A stretch of DNA of 64,000 nt from Azadirachta indica (taxonomy: Eukaryota; Streptophyta; Magnoliopsida; Sapindales; Meliaceae): positions 3,201,191 to 3,265,190 of the forward strand of contig CM040443.1 in the NCBI GenBank assembly GCA_022749755.1. Direction: 5' to 3'. How positions within the stretch are numbered: position 1 is the first letter of the stretch; the number at the start of each line of letters is the position of its first letter. A program made the translations under genes and the position numbers. Positions 35,491 through 48,362 of the stretch are shown here, piece by piece. The notes beneath the pieces are model-generated. The model had not been told where the DNA came from. It saw only the letters and a program-made list of their open reading frames with translations, and searched no databases.

Positions 35491-36834
35491 TATTTTAATT
35501 GAAATTAAATTATTTATTTAATAAGAATATAAAACATTTTAGAGTTAATAAAGTCTTGTGTATTTTTTGAATTTACTGGTTCATTATACAAATAGACAAA
35601 TACTCTCCTTAATTTTTATTTCTGTCAATTGACCTGATGAATAGAAATATTTTAACATAAAGCTCATTGTTTGAATGTTTTTAATAATAACATTTTTTTT
35701 TAAAATTTTTTTTTAAGATAATATTAGAATAAAAAAATATTTTATTTTAGTTCTTAGTATATTGTGAAAAATATTAAAATTTGGACTAAATTATTATAAT
35801 TAAAAAAACTTACATTATAAAAAATATTAAAATTCAGACTAAATTGTTAAATTAAAAGAATGTACATTATGAAAAATATTAAAATAAGAACTAATTTATT
35901 ATAATAAAAAAATATATATCTTGTTTTATTATAATAAAAAAATATAATATCTTATTTTTATTATTTTATAAATATTTAAGAATATAAGTAATAATAACTT
36001 AATATATCAATGAAAAAATAAAGGTTAAAGTATTTGTCTATTTATCCTAATGTTAAAGAGACATTTATTTTTTTTCAAATATTAAGAGAATATTTGTCTA
36101 TTTAGTAATGGAAGGATTACAAAACTCATATATATATATATATAGGCAGGATCAGTAACTTATTTTTAATACAAAATCTTACATCGATTATATATCGTTA
36201 AATATAAATAAATCCAACAGTTGAAATTATATACGATTACGTAATTAATATATAATTAATACATTTATAATTAATATATATGTCAGATATAATATTAATC
36301 GTTGCATATACATATATTCAACGATGTATAATTGATATAAAATTTTGTATAAAAAAAAAACTATTGATTTTGTCTATATATATATATATATATACTTAAT
36401 GTATTTATATAAACAATAAATTTAATATAATTTTTTTATTCTCATGAATTTTCTTTTACTTTGATTGAAATGTAGGATATTTAACAATAATACTTCACTA
36501 CTTTATTAATTTGTATGCATGAATTTGGAGAGGAAGTTTACGAAAAAACATTTCTTACTTTTCTGAAAAGTCAAAAGTCATAGGTCCTCGATCCTTGTAT
36601 TTGGACCAAAACTCTGCAAGAAGTTTCCTGGAAGTTCCAAACACTGTCCCCACGTTTACGGTGACATTTTGCAAAGTCTGATTTATCAAAATTAAAAACT
36701 CTGGATGCATCTATTAAAATTAAATTCTTTTCAGAAAATGTAATTCACATGAAACAATAAGAGTGACCTTGTGCATCTCTCTCGATTACAATTATGTTTC
36801 AAAATCTACTTCACAAGAAACTTTAGGGACTGAA

Positions 36835-36985
36835 ATACCCTTTACCCTACTCGAGTAGTATAAATACTTCTTAGCTTCCTCATTCTTTTGCTCTCTTGCC
36901 TTATTTTAAGTCTCTCTTTTCAGAATTTTTCTTTGGTGCCGAGGATTTCAACTCTCTTTCAGGATAAAGAGGTAACCTCTTTTAA
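36835..36985 (+). promoter_or_regulatory. Candidate promoter and noncoding leader of the ankyrin gene (module G, copy 1)
   Basis: TATAAATA at 36859-36866, followed about 30 bases later by a C/T-rich leader, and then CAGGATAAAGAG with a GTAACC donor-like site at 36972. The same leader recurs at 38813-38936, nearer to the ankyrin start codon, but there the site reads ATAACC, so this copy has the better splice donor. A first intron from here to the coding exon at 39330 is possible, not shown. Confidence 0.4.
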
Positions 36986-37069
36986 CTCAACAGCCTTTTA
37001 CTTTGAATTTGCTTGATTACAGAATTTTAATTTCTTTTCTGAATATTATTTTTGAACTGTCAATATCTA

Positions 37070-37600
37070 ATTACCAAATCTATTAATACATAATACCAAA
37101 TTAATTCACATGTTATCATTTATTACTCTCGTCTTATTCAAAAATTTATTTTTCTTTTAAATATTTCTTAAATGCTCATAACTCTTTTCTTTGCTCAAAA
37201 CATTCATTTAGTTTAAATTGTAAATTTTGGATATTTTATTTTGAGTCTCCTCTCTACTCGTTAAAAATGAATCTATTTGGTAAAATATTTCAGACTTTTG
37301 TTAATTTTTTTTTCTAATTTTATCTTTTCTAGATCTAAATTATTGATAAAAAACTCCAAACTAGAAAATGTCTTTCAAAACAAAATATAAAATAAAAAAG
37401 AATGAAAATGTTACAAGAGCTTTTAATCCGTTCTCATGTAATAGTCATCAATTAATTGATTATACAAAATTAATGATTTTTAAACTTGTAAAAATTAAAT
37501 TAGTTTGTTATTATAAGAAAGTAGACGGTATAATTGAAAGCAGTATGTACGAAATAAACAGTAAACCCCGTTATTGGTATCTCACAGTTTTCTTAATTTC
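37070..37600. repeat. Dispersed repeat A, copy 3
   Basis: Third copy of the repeat at 31888-32430, between leader modules G1 and F2. The open frame 37368-37616 within it is not conserved in the other copies. Confidence 0.6.
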
Positions 37601-37734
37601 TTTCACCTGTTTCTAAATATAGGGTGAAGACAATAAGACTCTTTGTTTGTTTGTTGTTATTGCTGTTCCCGATAATTCTTGCGACAGCTATGAGAAAATT
37701 CAAGACCCTCTTTGTCTTTGCATGAAAAGCTTGG

Positions 37735-37960
37735 AGTGAAAGAGAGAAAAGTGTGGTAGTGTTAACTCTTGATTTTCAAGTGAATCAAATGAGCCACACA
37801 ATTTCTGCTTTTAATTCCAACCGCATTTTGAAATAGTTTCATTAATATATACAATATAAATTAAGTTTTCATCATTTTCTATTTATTTGAACAACTTCAA
37901 CCCTTCCTTTTCAGATTTTTCGTTCAGAGCTGCAGATTCCCACTCCCACGTCTGTAAAGT
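37735..37960 (+). repeat. Promoter/leader-like module F, copy 2
   Basis: Second copy of the module at 35280-35490, in the same orientation, ending in a pyrimidine-rich leader with TTTTCAGATTTTTCGTTCAG. Confidence 0.45.
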
Positions 37961-38769
37961 ACTCTTCAAACTTAAGTCTTTTATTTTTGGTTATATAGCG
38001 ACCAATATCAGTTATTTTAACTCCAGTATAACTTAATGAAACCCATAAATTATTTTATTAATTTATAATTTTTTTTACTCATAAACGTGAAATAATTCTT
38101 CCTCGTTTCTAGTAAAAAAATGTGTAGTCAAATGACTAAGAGTACAAATTAAACGATTTTAATCAGTGAAATTAATTATATACTGTGCTGTACAATTATT
38201 TGTTGATATTATGTTCATCTAGCTCCAAAAACAGTTCATTTGAAATATATTTTAAATGTATGATATCCTCGCCAGATCATTTTTATATAAGAATAATTTC
38301 ATATCTCATATATATATATATATATATATAAATCTTGTTTGTTAATTTCACTAGAATTTATACTTGCGTTGTACTTAGTGTTACTTTAGTTGCTTAATTT
38401 TTTCTTTGATTTAGTAACTTTTCAATGTGGTATGCCAAATTAAATTGGAATATTTGATTGGGGTGGACAAGATATGATAGGATAAGATTGGATTGAATTA
38501 TGTTTAGTATCGTACAATTATTTAGTATAATATTGTACTGTACAATTATTTATTTAATTAATATGGCATTAGATTGAATTATCTTTAATATATTGGATTA
38601 AAAAATTAGGTCAAATTGTATACACATATTTTTATTTTCAAAATTATTAAAAATTAAACAAAAAATAAAAATTAATTAAATAATTTAATGCCCATTCAAA
38701 CTTAATTCCTACTATAACATTTGTATTTATCACTAAAAAAAATTTAAAATACTAACAAAAATTAATGAA

Positions 38770-38950
38770 GTACTTTAGTAGTATATATACAACTGTTGAC
38801 GTATATATAATTCTCAGCTTGAGGCTTGAGCTTCATTATTGTCTTCATCTTTTGCTTATTTCAAGCCTCTCTTCTCAGAATTTTCTTTTCGATGCTCAGG
38901 ATTTCAACTATCTTTCAGGATAAAGAGATAACCTCTTTTAATTCAAGAGG
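38770..38950 (+). promoter_or_regulatory. Leader module G, copy 2, nearest to the ankyrin gene
   Basis: Contains AGTATATATACAAC (about 38780), then TTCTCAGCTTGAG, CAAGCCTCTCTTCTCAGAA and TTTCAGGATAAAGAG, matching 36880-36972. It lies about 400 bases before the ATG at 39330, so it may be the actual transcription start region, although its former GT splice site is now AT. Confidence 0.4.
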
Positions 38951-39329
38951 TTTTTATTTTGAATGTGCTTAATTATGGAATTTTAAGTTAGTAAAATTAA
39001 TAAATTATCAGTGTACTAAGTGTACGTAATGTTTAATAAAAACTAAATTATTTGACTTTAATTAGATATAGTTTTTTCTTTTAATTAATTTTAACTAAGA
39101 TTAAAATTGTAAGTATAAAAAAAAAGTTTTAAGAATATTTTGAGAGTTGAGATTAGATTTATTTCCTTTTAAATAAAATATAAGTTGCTGCAGTTTGAAG
39201 CAAGTATATCCATATATTTATGTTCTTTTGTCAATTTAAAACGTTCCCAAATTAATTCTTTAATGCAAATTTTTTCAATTAATTTACTACTAGTTATAAT
39301 ATTTTATTATTCTAAAATTTTGTTTGCTG

Positions 39330-42300
39330 ATGGAGTTTTCACAAAATGTTCGTTGTAGAGAAAACATTCATACGATGGAACTACAAGCAGAAAAACAAAC
39401 GAAGTTATTGGAAACACTCGTGGAACAACAAAAGAACGTAATCAAATTAATCAAAGAAATTGTCCCCCAAAAAAATGGTGAAATTTAATTACTTTATTTT
39501 TTTTATTAATTTCATGCATTTTTTAAAAGAAAATTGTTTGATTAATCAACCAATAAAACCATGACAGGTGACGACAATCTTGCCCGGATTGCAAGACCTC
39601 TAATTAGTGAGGACGTGGCTCTGCTACCTAGTATGTTATGCTATTATATTATATTTTATTATTCGGATTCATTTTTTAAAAGCAAAAAACAAAAAGGGAA
39701 AATAATGGGAAAATGATTTTGTTTCACAAAGTAATTTAAAATAAAAAAAGGACATAAATTCTTAGGGTTCGAATTATTATATTAATTTTAGTTTTAAATT
39801 TAATTAAAGTACTTCTCGTTCAGCATTCTAATAATTATTATAACTTTATATAAAGCTATTTTATGAAAAATATAGGGACTAAACTGATAATATACTAATA
39901 AAAGCTAAATCCACAAGTATCTTCTTATTTCATCAAAATACAAGGGGCAACGCATTTCATAAATCTAGGAATATTTTTTTCCTTTTATTAAAAAAAAAAG
40001 GAGTTAAATTACAAAATAGAAAAAAAACAAACACACACACAAACATAAAGGCCTATATAACTTGTTTAATTATGAAACCTATGAAATTTTGGATTAATTA
40101 AAAAATTACTAGATAAAGACAACAATTAAAGTAATTAAATAACATCAATGCCTGCCAATCAACCTCCATATTCTCCTTCTCTATTTACATAGTTAACAAG
40201 AAATTATTAATAATAATAAAAAAACTAATAATGACGATTAGTCCTTACCCTTAATTAGGACTAATAATTTTGTAAAAGGAGAATATTATACGCAGAAGAA
40301 GATGAAAAAATAATGGCATATAGCAGAATATATACCAAAAAATTTCAAAAAATTACAAAAATGAAAAACTCAGAAAAGCTTATAATAATATTATAATCAT
40401 ATAAGATAAATAAATTAAATAATTAGACTTAACATGAGAAATCATATTTTTCAAAAGATACATGACATTAATAAGAAAATATAATATTTTGAAAATTATC
40501 ATCCTGCCCTTTTGTAACTTGGATGAATTAAATAATACAAAATCATGATGTTCTTATTTAAATAAATTATTATTTATTTTCAATTTATGTTATTAAAATA
40601 TTTAATATTATTTTTTATTTAATCCTTACGATTTACTTAAAAAAATACAGAAGAGACAAGAATTAGACGATTAAAATTGTGTCGAGCTGTAATAAATGGT
40701 GACTGGGAGTGGGCTAAACGTATATATGATGATTGTGAAGAAAGTGTTGGAGTTGAGATCGCAGACGACGGAGAGACCGCTCTTCACATTGCAGCTGCAG
40801 CAAAGCAGATTGGTTTTGTGAAAGAACTTGTGAAAATCATGAATGAAAATGATTTAGAAAAGCAAAATAAAGCTGGAGTGACTGCTCTTTATGTTGCTGC
40901 TGTGACCGGAAAGGTGGAACTTGCTCAAGAGATGATGAAGAATAATAACAATGTAGCAATGATTCCAGATAAAGGTAGCAGATTACCAATTCACGCAGCT
41001 GCAATGATAGGCCACAAAGAAATGGTAGATTACCTTTATCAAAATACCAGACATTTGTTGAATGAAAATGATAGGGCGATATTATTTGTCAGTTGCATTG
41101 AAACGAGTGTGTATGGTAAGCACTGTTGTTCATCTTTCTGTAAATTGCTTTTGGTTCTATGAGACGAATTCATTATGTGAATGTTTTGTTTCCAGATGTT
41201 GCTTCGCAGTTGCTTACGGATTACCCAGATTTAGCCACTGCTGAAGATGGAAATGGTCAGACAGCACTTGATATCTTTGCTCGAAAGAATTTTAAGTTCT
41301 CTAACTTGGCCAATACATATCAACAAGGAATCACTAAGAAATGCTTCAATCTAGGTGAGTCCCTTGACCTTTAAAACGTTAATTAATAAGCACACCTTAT
41401 TATATTTGAACAATATATATTTGTAGATTACTCATTTTGTGGTTACTTCGTGATTTGTTAACAATCTAAAGTTTCAGGTGTCAAAGTTGGTGAAACTGAA
41501 AAGCAGAAAGCGCTTCACTTAGTCAAACGCATCTGGAAAATAGTTATATCATCGAGTAAAGATGAAATGTTTAAACTAAAACAAAAACTAATATTTGATG
41601 CCGCAGAAAGAGGAAACGTGAAGTTTTTATACATTCTCAGTCATGAATATCCTAATATTCTATGGAGATATGATGGAACAGAAAATTATTACACAATATT
41701 TCATATCGCCGTTAAGAATCGTCACGTGGATGTCTTCATACTTATTTATGAGGTAGGTTCAATAATAAAATTTTTTGTTGAAGACAAAGAAGATAACAAT
41801 ATTTTACATTTAGCTGGAATGTTAGCACCACCAGATCGGCTCAATATTGTATCAGGAGCAGGTTTACAAATGCAGAGAGAGTTATTATGGTTTAAGGTAT
41901 AATATTTTCTTCATTTATCTAATCATAAACATAAGCAAATAATTCACAATAAATGATATTAGAGTTGTCAATATATATTTTATATATATAGCATGCCACA
42001 CTACACTTGAATAAGTAAAGATAAAAAAGTTAATATAATAAATGAAAATGGTTATTGTGGAAATTACATAACTTTTTTCTAATATGACTCTTTCACATTA
42101 TCTAGTTAAATTTGTTTCAATTTTTTTTTGTAGTTTCACTAATTTATATTTTTAATTCCGAAGAGTCTTATGAGAAAGTAAGAATACATTAGAATTACCA
42201 CAACCATCACATAATATCATGTAAGAATTTTATTGGAATATTGTTCTATTAATGATGTGATGATTTTGACATGTTGTAGACTTTTTCGAGTTTTAAAAGC

Positions 42301-43160
42301 AATATAGTTTTTTTACATAATTATAAATATACGAAAGAATACTATTTGAAAAGTATGATAGAGTTTGTTTGATAGATATATTTGAGTCAATCTACTAGAC
42401 TTTTCTATACTTTAAATTGCACTTCATCAATGATAAGTTGTCCAAATGTGTAGGAAGTGGAAAAATTTGTTCAACCAAGGCAGTTGAAGCTAGAAACAAA
42501 AATGGGTTTACTCCTAGAGCTTTATTTACAAAGGAGCATGAAGGTTTGAGAGAAAAAGGGGAGAAATGGATGAAAGATACTGCAACATCTTGCATGGTTG
42601 TCGCAGCACTTATCACCACCGTGGCTTTTGCAGCAGCTTTCACAATACCAGGCGGCAACAACCAAGATGGTGGGTTTCCTATTTTCCTTGAAAAACCTTC
42701 CTTGAAGATTTTTGCCATAGTTGATGCCATATCCCTCGTATCCTCCGCTACCTCAATATCGACCTTTCTATCCATTCTTACTTCGCGGTATACGGAAGAA
42801 GATTTCCTCTGGGTGTTGCCAATAAAGTTGCGTACTGGACTGGTAACACTTTTCGTATCAATGGCAGCAATGATGGTAGTGTTTTCTACAGCATATTTCG
42901 TTTTCTTTAACAATCGAAACTTATGGATTGCTATTCTCATAACCTTAATTGCTTCAACACCGGTTATAATGTTTGTTTGGCAACATTTCCAACTATTCTA
43001 CGATGTTCTGCGTTTGACCTACGATTCGGATTCTCTCTTTAAACCAAGGAAGAGTGTTTTCCGCAGAGAAGAGGAAGCAAGTGATCAAAGACAAAAAAGC
43101 AAGCTATGCAGCGCCCAATTGAAATTTCCATTTCCATTTCCTCGTAGCACAAATGTTTGA
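39330..43160 (+). CDS. Ankyrin-repeat PGG-domain membrane protein (ITN1/ACD6-like)
   Basis: Six coding exons: 39330-39477, 39568-39630, 40651-41115, 41196-41354, 41478-41896, and a last exon ending in TGA at 43158-43160. Exons 1-5 join in frame to 418 codons. Exon 1 is a coiled coil (METQ-like, EKQTKLLETLVEQQKN). Exons 3-5 hold ankyrin units such as GETALHIAAAAKQ, GVTALYVAAVTGKVELAQ and RLPIHAAAMIGHKEMV. The last exon encodes the PGG domain with four membrane helices (residues SCMVVAALITTVAFAAAFTI-PGG on). With the family-typical acceptor at 42452-42453 (giving EVEKFVQP) the frame closes at 42547-42549 before the PGG domain. An acceptor at 42478-42479 restores the frame and gives about 644 residues. 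So it is either a slightly altered gene or a young pseudogene. By family, a plasma-membrane protein in stress or immune signalling. Confidence 0.75.
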
Positions 43161-45209
43161 GTGTTTTCTCTACCATCTATTTCTTCATAAAATACTTCTA
43201 CAAGGATATATGTGTGTTTGTATTTATTTTATCATAATTCGTTCTTTTTTCCATTTTTGAATGTTTGGAGACAAAAATATTGTTTTCCCATCTTAGATGC
43301 ATGTTATACTTGTTTTGGTGAATCTTGATCACCAATATCGATTATTTTAACTCTAATATCACTTGATGATACCCATAAACTATTTTAGTGTTGCAAAATA
43401 TTTTTTACTACTAAATGTGATGTAATTTTTTTTTCGTAGTAATCAAATCACTAAGAGTACAACTTAGTTTGTTTAGCTCGTTTGAAGTACTATAGAAAAA
43501 GCCCTTATAATCTTTAACACTTAATTTAACAACTTATAAAAGTACATATACAATAATTTTAGTGTTAAATTAAGTGTTTGGATGTATAATTAAAAAAATA
43601 CTGACAAATTATTAAATTACCATTTTATCATAAATATATATAAGTATGAAGATTTTGAATTAACTATTTTGTAAAAATAAATATTCATATATTAGTAATA
43701 TATCATTTAGAAATATAAAAATAAAACATTTATTTACAATAATAACAGCTTTATTTTATAAATATTCCTAAAACTAATGCTATTTGTTATCATAATTAAT
43801 AGAAGAAAATTTAAATAAGTAAAGTTGCCAAAAATAACAGCGACTTTAATAATTCCAGAAACATAAAAAATAATAAATCACAAATATTCACTATCATCTA
43901 TAACATATTGATGCAAAATGAAAAAAAATAAAATAAAATATATTGTTCATATAATCTAATTTAACAATACATCACTAGATATAACAAAATTTACAATCCT
44001 TCCACATTATTCATCCATCTCTCTTACATGAAATGAATTTCCTTCTTCAGCGACCTATTGTTGTTTAGCCGTTTCCTCATCAAAAATAGGTAACAACTCT
44101 TCATTGTCATCATAAGGTTTGCATTCCATATTATGTGTCGAATGACCTCCAACAAAATTGCTAGTGCTTGTATCTAAAAATACCTCAAGCATAGTTGCCT
44201 AGCTTAGCAATCTATTTTCATTTACAAAATATGTAAAACCATGATTCATGCACCAACAAAAGCACTTATGATAGTTCCTGGAAGTACACTTGATAGATAT
44301 GAGCCCTTCAAAACTTATAGTAGGAAGCCCAACCTCTTCTGAAATTGAAAACTTTCTCAATTACCCAAACCCCCATGTTTAATTGTTTCATTCTTTTCCA
44401 TATACTGGTAAATAGTACTTTGCTATGTTAGTTCTAGAAAATTAACAATAACATAGTTCACTGCTTAATTATTTCTACTAGTCTATATTTCATTATTTGA
44501 AGAGGCGGTCCAAAAATTTCAATGGTCTAGATCAAAAGAAGCATGCTGGCTGTGGTAAACTAAAGTAAATTATTGTTTTAAACAATGAAAATAATAATCA
44601 GTGGGCAAAAGAAAAAATAGAAGCTCAACAACTTTTGATAACAAAAGGGTAAGAGAGAGGAAAATTATTTATACTATTACTTGTACAACTGCGAGCCATC
44701 CCTTAGTTAGACTAGCTGTCTATGTTCAGTGGAGATCATTTTCCTCTAAAAAAATGATGGAGGTAGATTTACTCAAATTAGGTGCAAATTTTCGGATAGC
44801 TTCAAAATTTCGAATCTTAATATTCAAAAAAAATTATAATATTCAATCATTCTCTTACTATATCGATATTTGGTCCTGATATCACTATTTTATTCGTTTT
44901 TTTCTTTACTTCTTCTCCTCATCCTCATATTTATTCCTTTCCTTTGCGCAACATTCTAATAAAACTCTTTATCTACGCTCTTCTCTTTTACCTTCCCCAT
45001 CCCTCTGTCCATCTGTTTTTCGGTATTTCTTAGATTTTAATAATTAGTACTTATCTTTTTTTGCTTATTTAATCGTTCTTTACTTTATTCTCTTTGAAGT
45101 CATGAAAATTGACCAGTTAAAGTCTGCAACAGAAAGATCAGATGGAGATGAGGATGATGCAACAGCAGATGCACAAGCATTCAAAAGCAACTATAAATAT
45201 TCCTTAAAC

Positions 45210-45253
<44 letters not shown>

Positions 45254-46478
45254 GTATATATGTATATGTATATATGTATGTATGTGTATGTATATATGTA
45301 TATATGGGAAGGATCAATTACCCATATTTTTACATAAATTTTTACATTAAATATTAATCTTTAAATCTGAACATTTCTAATAGTTAAGATTAAATTAGAA
45401 ATATATAATTAACACGTAACTAATATACAATAATTAATGCACATACTACATTCAATCTCAACTGTTAGAAGTGTTTAAATTTAGAGGTCCACAAATTAGT
45501 GTAAATATATGTAGAGAAGGCTACTTATCCATCCCATCTATATATATGACAATCAAACTCACAACCTTGTATAAAAAACAAACCCAAATCGAGCAAAGAA
45601 ATGCAACCAATTTTAAAAAGGAAATTAATTACCAGCAAAAATGTATGAAGAGAAATATAAAATTCGTCATTATCTCCATTCCATAAACCCCAGTATTAAA
45701 ATGTATCTCCTTGTCACAAACTAAGGGGAAAAAAACTCCAAACAAAAAGAATGGAAATTATTCAATTGCTGCTAAAAGATAATGGCAAACAAAGATTTTT
45801 ATTTCATCACTTCACTAGAAAACAAAGAAGCTTGCAAATTGTATGACACAGATCAGTTAAAAGAGAATGGCAAACAAAGGCAATATAATCCAGAAAGCCA
45901 AGCAGAAGTCAAAATAGCAATGCAATCCAGTAGATGCACATAAGAGAGCAATAAAAATTATTTTTTTACAATTTTATGAAGCACCCAAAATGCTTTTCTT
46001 ATCAATTTGCTGATACATTTATATAGCAATAGATGTCTTAAAACTTTCTAAACATCTTTCGAAGATAAAATCTTCAATCCAATTAATGAATCAATTATCA
46101 GAAAGAGGTAAAGCAACATCTTTTAATAAATTTTTGACACCAGCAGTCAATTATTATGTTTTGATTAGCGAGAAAGAAAACAAAATGACATACACATAAT
46201 CAAGAAGCTTACAAAAAGAATGGAAATTATTCAATTTGCATCCCCATTTTTAAGTTGGTTTATAAAAGAATAATTAATCAGACGTATCATGCTTCTAAAA
46301 TATGATTTATCATATAAGCATTTGTAAGTTTCATTTTATAACAAATTAATTCTTAAGAAAATGACAAAAATTAATAAATAAAAAGAGTAGGAAATTAGGT
46401 CCTCATTTGTATTTTCACCACAGTGTAAGGAATAAAATGTTGGTGTCTTATAAAACTATTTAATTTTTTTGTTTGCAG
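43161..46478. other. Intergenic DNA between the two ankyrin copies
   Basis: No supported gene. It holds a microsatellite (45222-45305) and a direct repeat of CAAAAAGAATGGAAATTATTCAA (at about 45738 and 46213). A degraded minus-strand coding-like stretch at about 44040-44300 (THNMECKPYDDNEELLP then FDEETAKQQ-stop) was not assigned. An ATG-led stretch at 45102 (MKIDQLKSATERSDGDEDD) could be a lost exon but has no support. Confidence 0.5.
45222..45305. repeat. (TATG)n/(TA)n microsatellite
   Basis: CT run, then TA run, then irregular TATG and TATA units, ending near 45305. Confidence 0.9.
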
Positions 46479-48130
46479 ATGGTAGTGATGTCAGAGGTTT
46501 TCGTTCTGGAGAAATTCATAGTCCGACTCCATCAAATCTAATCGACGAGGACATAGATCTAATCGACAAGGACATTGGTCTGCTACCTCGTGAGTTATTC
46601 TATTACCTACTTAATACTTCATTATTTACATCTATATTTTTCAACCAATAAAAAAAATAAAGATAATGGAGAAAACTTAAAATTATTAGTTGAATGATTT
46701 TGTTTCACAAAGTAATTTAAAATAGAAAAAAAAAAAAAGATGTGTAAGTTCTTGAGGTTTGAATTATTATACTAATTTTAGTTTTAAAGTTAATTATACT
46801 TCTCTTTCATCATTGCAATAAGGCAATAACTCTTATAACTTTGGGTAAATAGCTATTTTATCAAAAATATAGGAACTAAATTGATAATACACCAACACAT
46901 CAAAATAACAAAAGCTAAATCAAGGAATATCTTCCCATTTTCTCAAAATTGAGCTATAAGCATAATATTCAAAAGAATAAAAAGAACACAAAAGAATAAT
47001 AACTTTTAGTACTAATAATTTTGTAAAAAGAGAATATTATCCATGGAAGAAGATGAAAAAAATAATGGCATAGAGTAGAATATATGCCAAACAATTCAAA
47101 AAACTGCAAAAACGAAAAACTCAAAAAAGCTTATAATAATATTATATTCATATTAGACAAATAAATTAAATAATTAGGCTTAACATTCACAAATCATATT
47201 TAATTTTTAAACTATGATATTAATAAGCAAATATAATATTTTGAAAATTATTATCCCGCCCTTTTTGTAACTTGAATGAATTAAATAAAACAAAATAATG
47301 TTGTTTTTATTTAAATAAACTATTAAATTAATAACTACATGTTTTCTTATTTCCAATTTATATTATTAAAGATAACATTCAATATTATATTTTATTTATT
47401 CCTTACAATTTACTTAAAAAAATATAGAAGAAACCAGAATTAGACGATTGGAATTGTATCGAGCTGCAATGATTGGTGACTGGGAGACTGCTAAACGTAT
47501 AAATGATGATTGTGAAGAAGTTGGAGGACTTGAGATCTAGGAAGATGGAGAAACCGCTCGTCACATTGCAGCTGCAGCAAAGCAATTGATTTCGTGAAGG
47601 AACTCGTGAAAATCATGAATGAAAATGATTTAGTAAAGCGAAATAAAGTTGGAAGGACGGCTCTTTATTATGCTGCTTGGTCCGGAAAGGTGGAAATTGC
47701 TCAGGAGATGACGAAAAAAAATAACAATATAGCAATGATTCATGATGAATATGGCGTGTTACCGATTCACGTAGCTGCATGGATTGTCCCCAAAGAAATG
47801 GTAGATTACCTTTATCAAGAAACTAGACACTTATTGACTGAAGATGATAAGAAGGGCTTATTTATCAATTGCATTGAGACGGGCTTGTATGGTAAGCACT
47901 GTTCTTCATCTTTCTGCAAATTATTTTTGGTATTATGAGACGAGTTCTTCATTACGTGAATATTTTGTTTACAGATGTTGCTTTGCAATTGCTTAGGGAT
48001 TACCAAGATTTAGCCACTGCTCGAGTTGGAGATAAGACAGCACTGGATGTCTTGGCTCGAAAGCATCCTAAGTTTTCCAAGTTGGCCAATCAAAATCAGC
48101 AAGGAATTATTAAGAAATGCTTCAATCTAG
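46479..48130 (+). pseudogene. Truncated ankyrin-PGG pseudogene
   Basis: Paralogue of the gene at 39330-43160. Exon 2 is 46479-46589 (after TTTGCAG, longer than in the first copy because of an LIDEDID/LIDKDIG duplication), exon 3 47428-47891 and exon 4 47975-48130. Exon 3 has an in-frame TAG at 47538-47540 (EI-stop-EDGETARHIAAAAKQ) and a 1-base deletion just after AAAKQ. The later ankyrin units (GRTALYYAAWSGKVEIAQ, VLPIHVAAWIVPKEMV) then lie in another frame. Exons 5 and 6, with the PGG membrane domain, are absent, and no exon 1 was found. It abuts the Argonaute relic at 48363. Confidence 0.88.
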
Positions 48131-48362
48131 GTTAGTCCCCTGAACTTTAAAACGTTAATTAATGAGTGCACCTTGTTATATTTGAAAAATATATATAGAT
48201 ACTGCTCATTAACCCCAGTTGGTGCGAGTCATTGATTGAAAATTCCAAATTCTGCAAGAGTCTTTCTTTTCCAGGGAACCTAGATATTAAATTAAACATT
48301 ATCAGGCATAAATTATAAACACAACTACATGGATTATATAAAAAATGATTTGATATCAAAAT

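Noticed and set aside
42395..42940. 181-codon minus-strand frame opposite the PGG exon
   Set aside because: Antisense shadow of the conserved membrane domain on the plus strand.
44040..44300. Minus-strand coding-like stretch (THNMECKPYDDNEELLP, FDEETAKQQ then stop)
   Set aside because: It could be the tail of a transposase or MYB-like transposon gene, but there is no recognisable domain and several stops, so no family was assigned.
45102..45200. ATG-led acidic stretch MKIDQLKSATERSDGDEDD upstream of the ankyrin pseudogene
   Set aside because: It does not match exon 1 of the paralogue and runs into a microsatellite without a donor site; no evidence of a gene.
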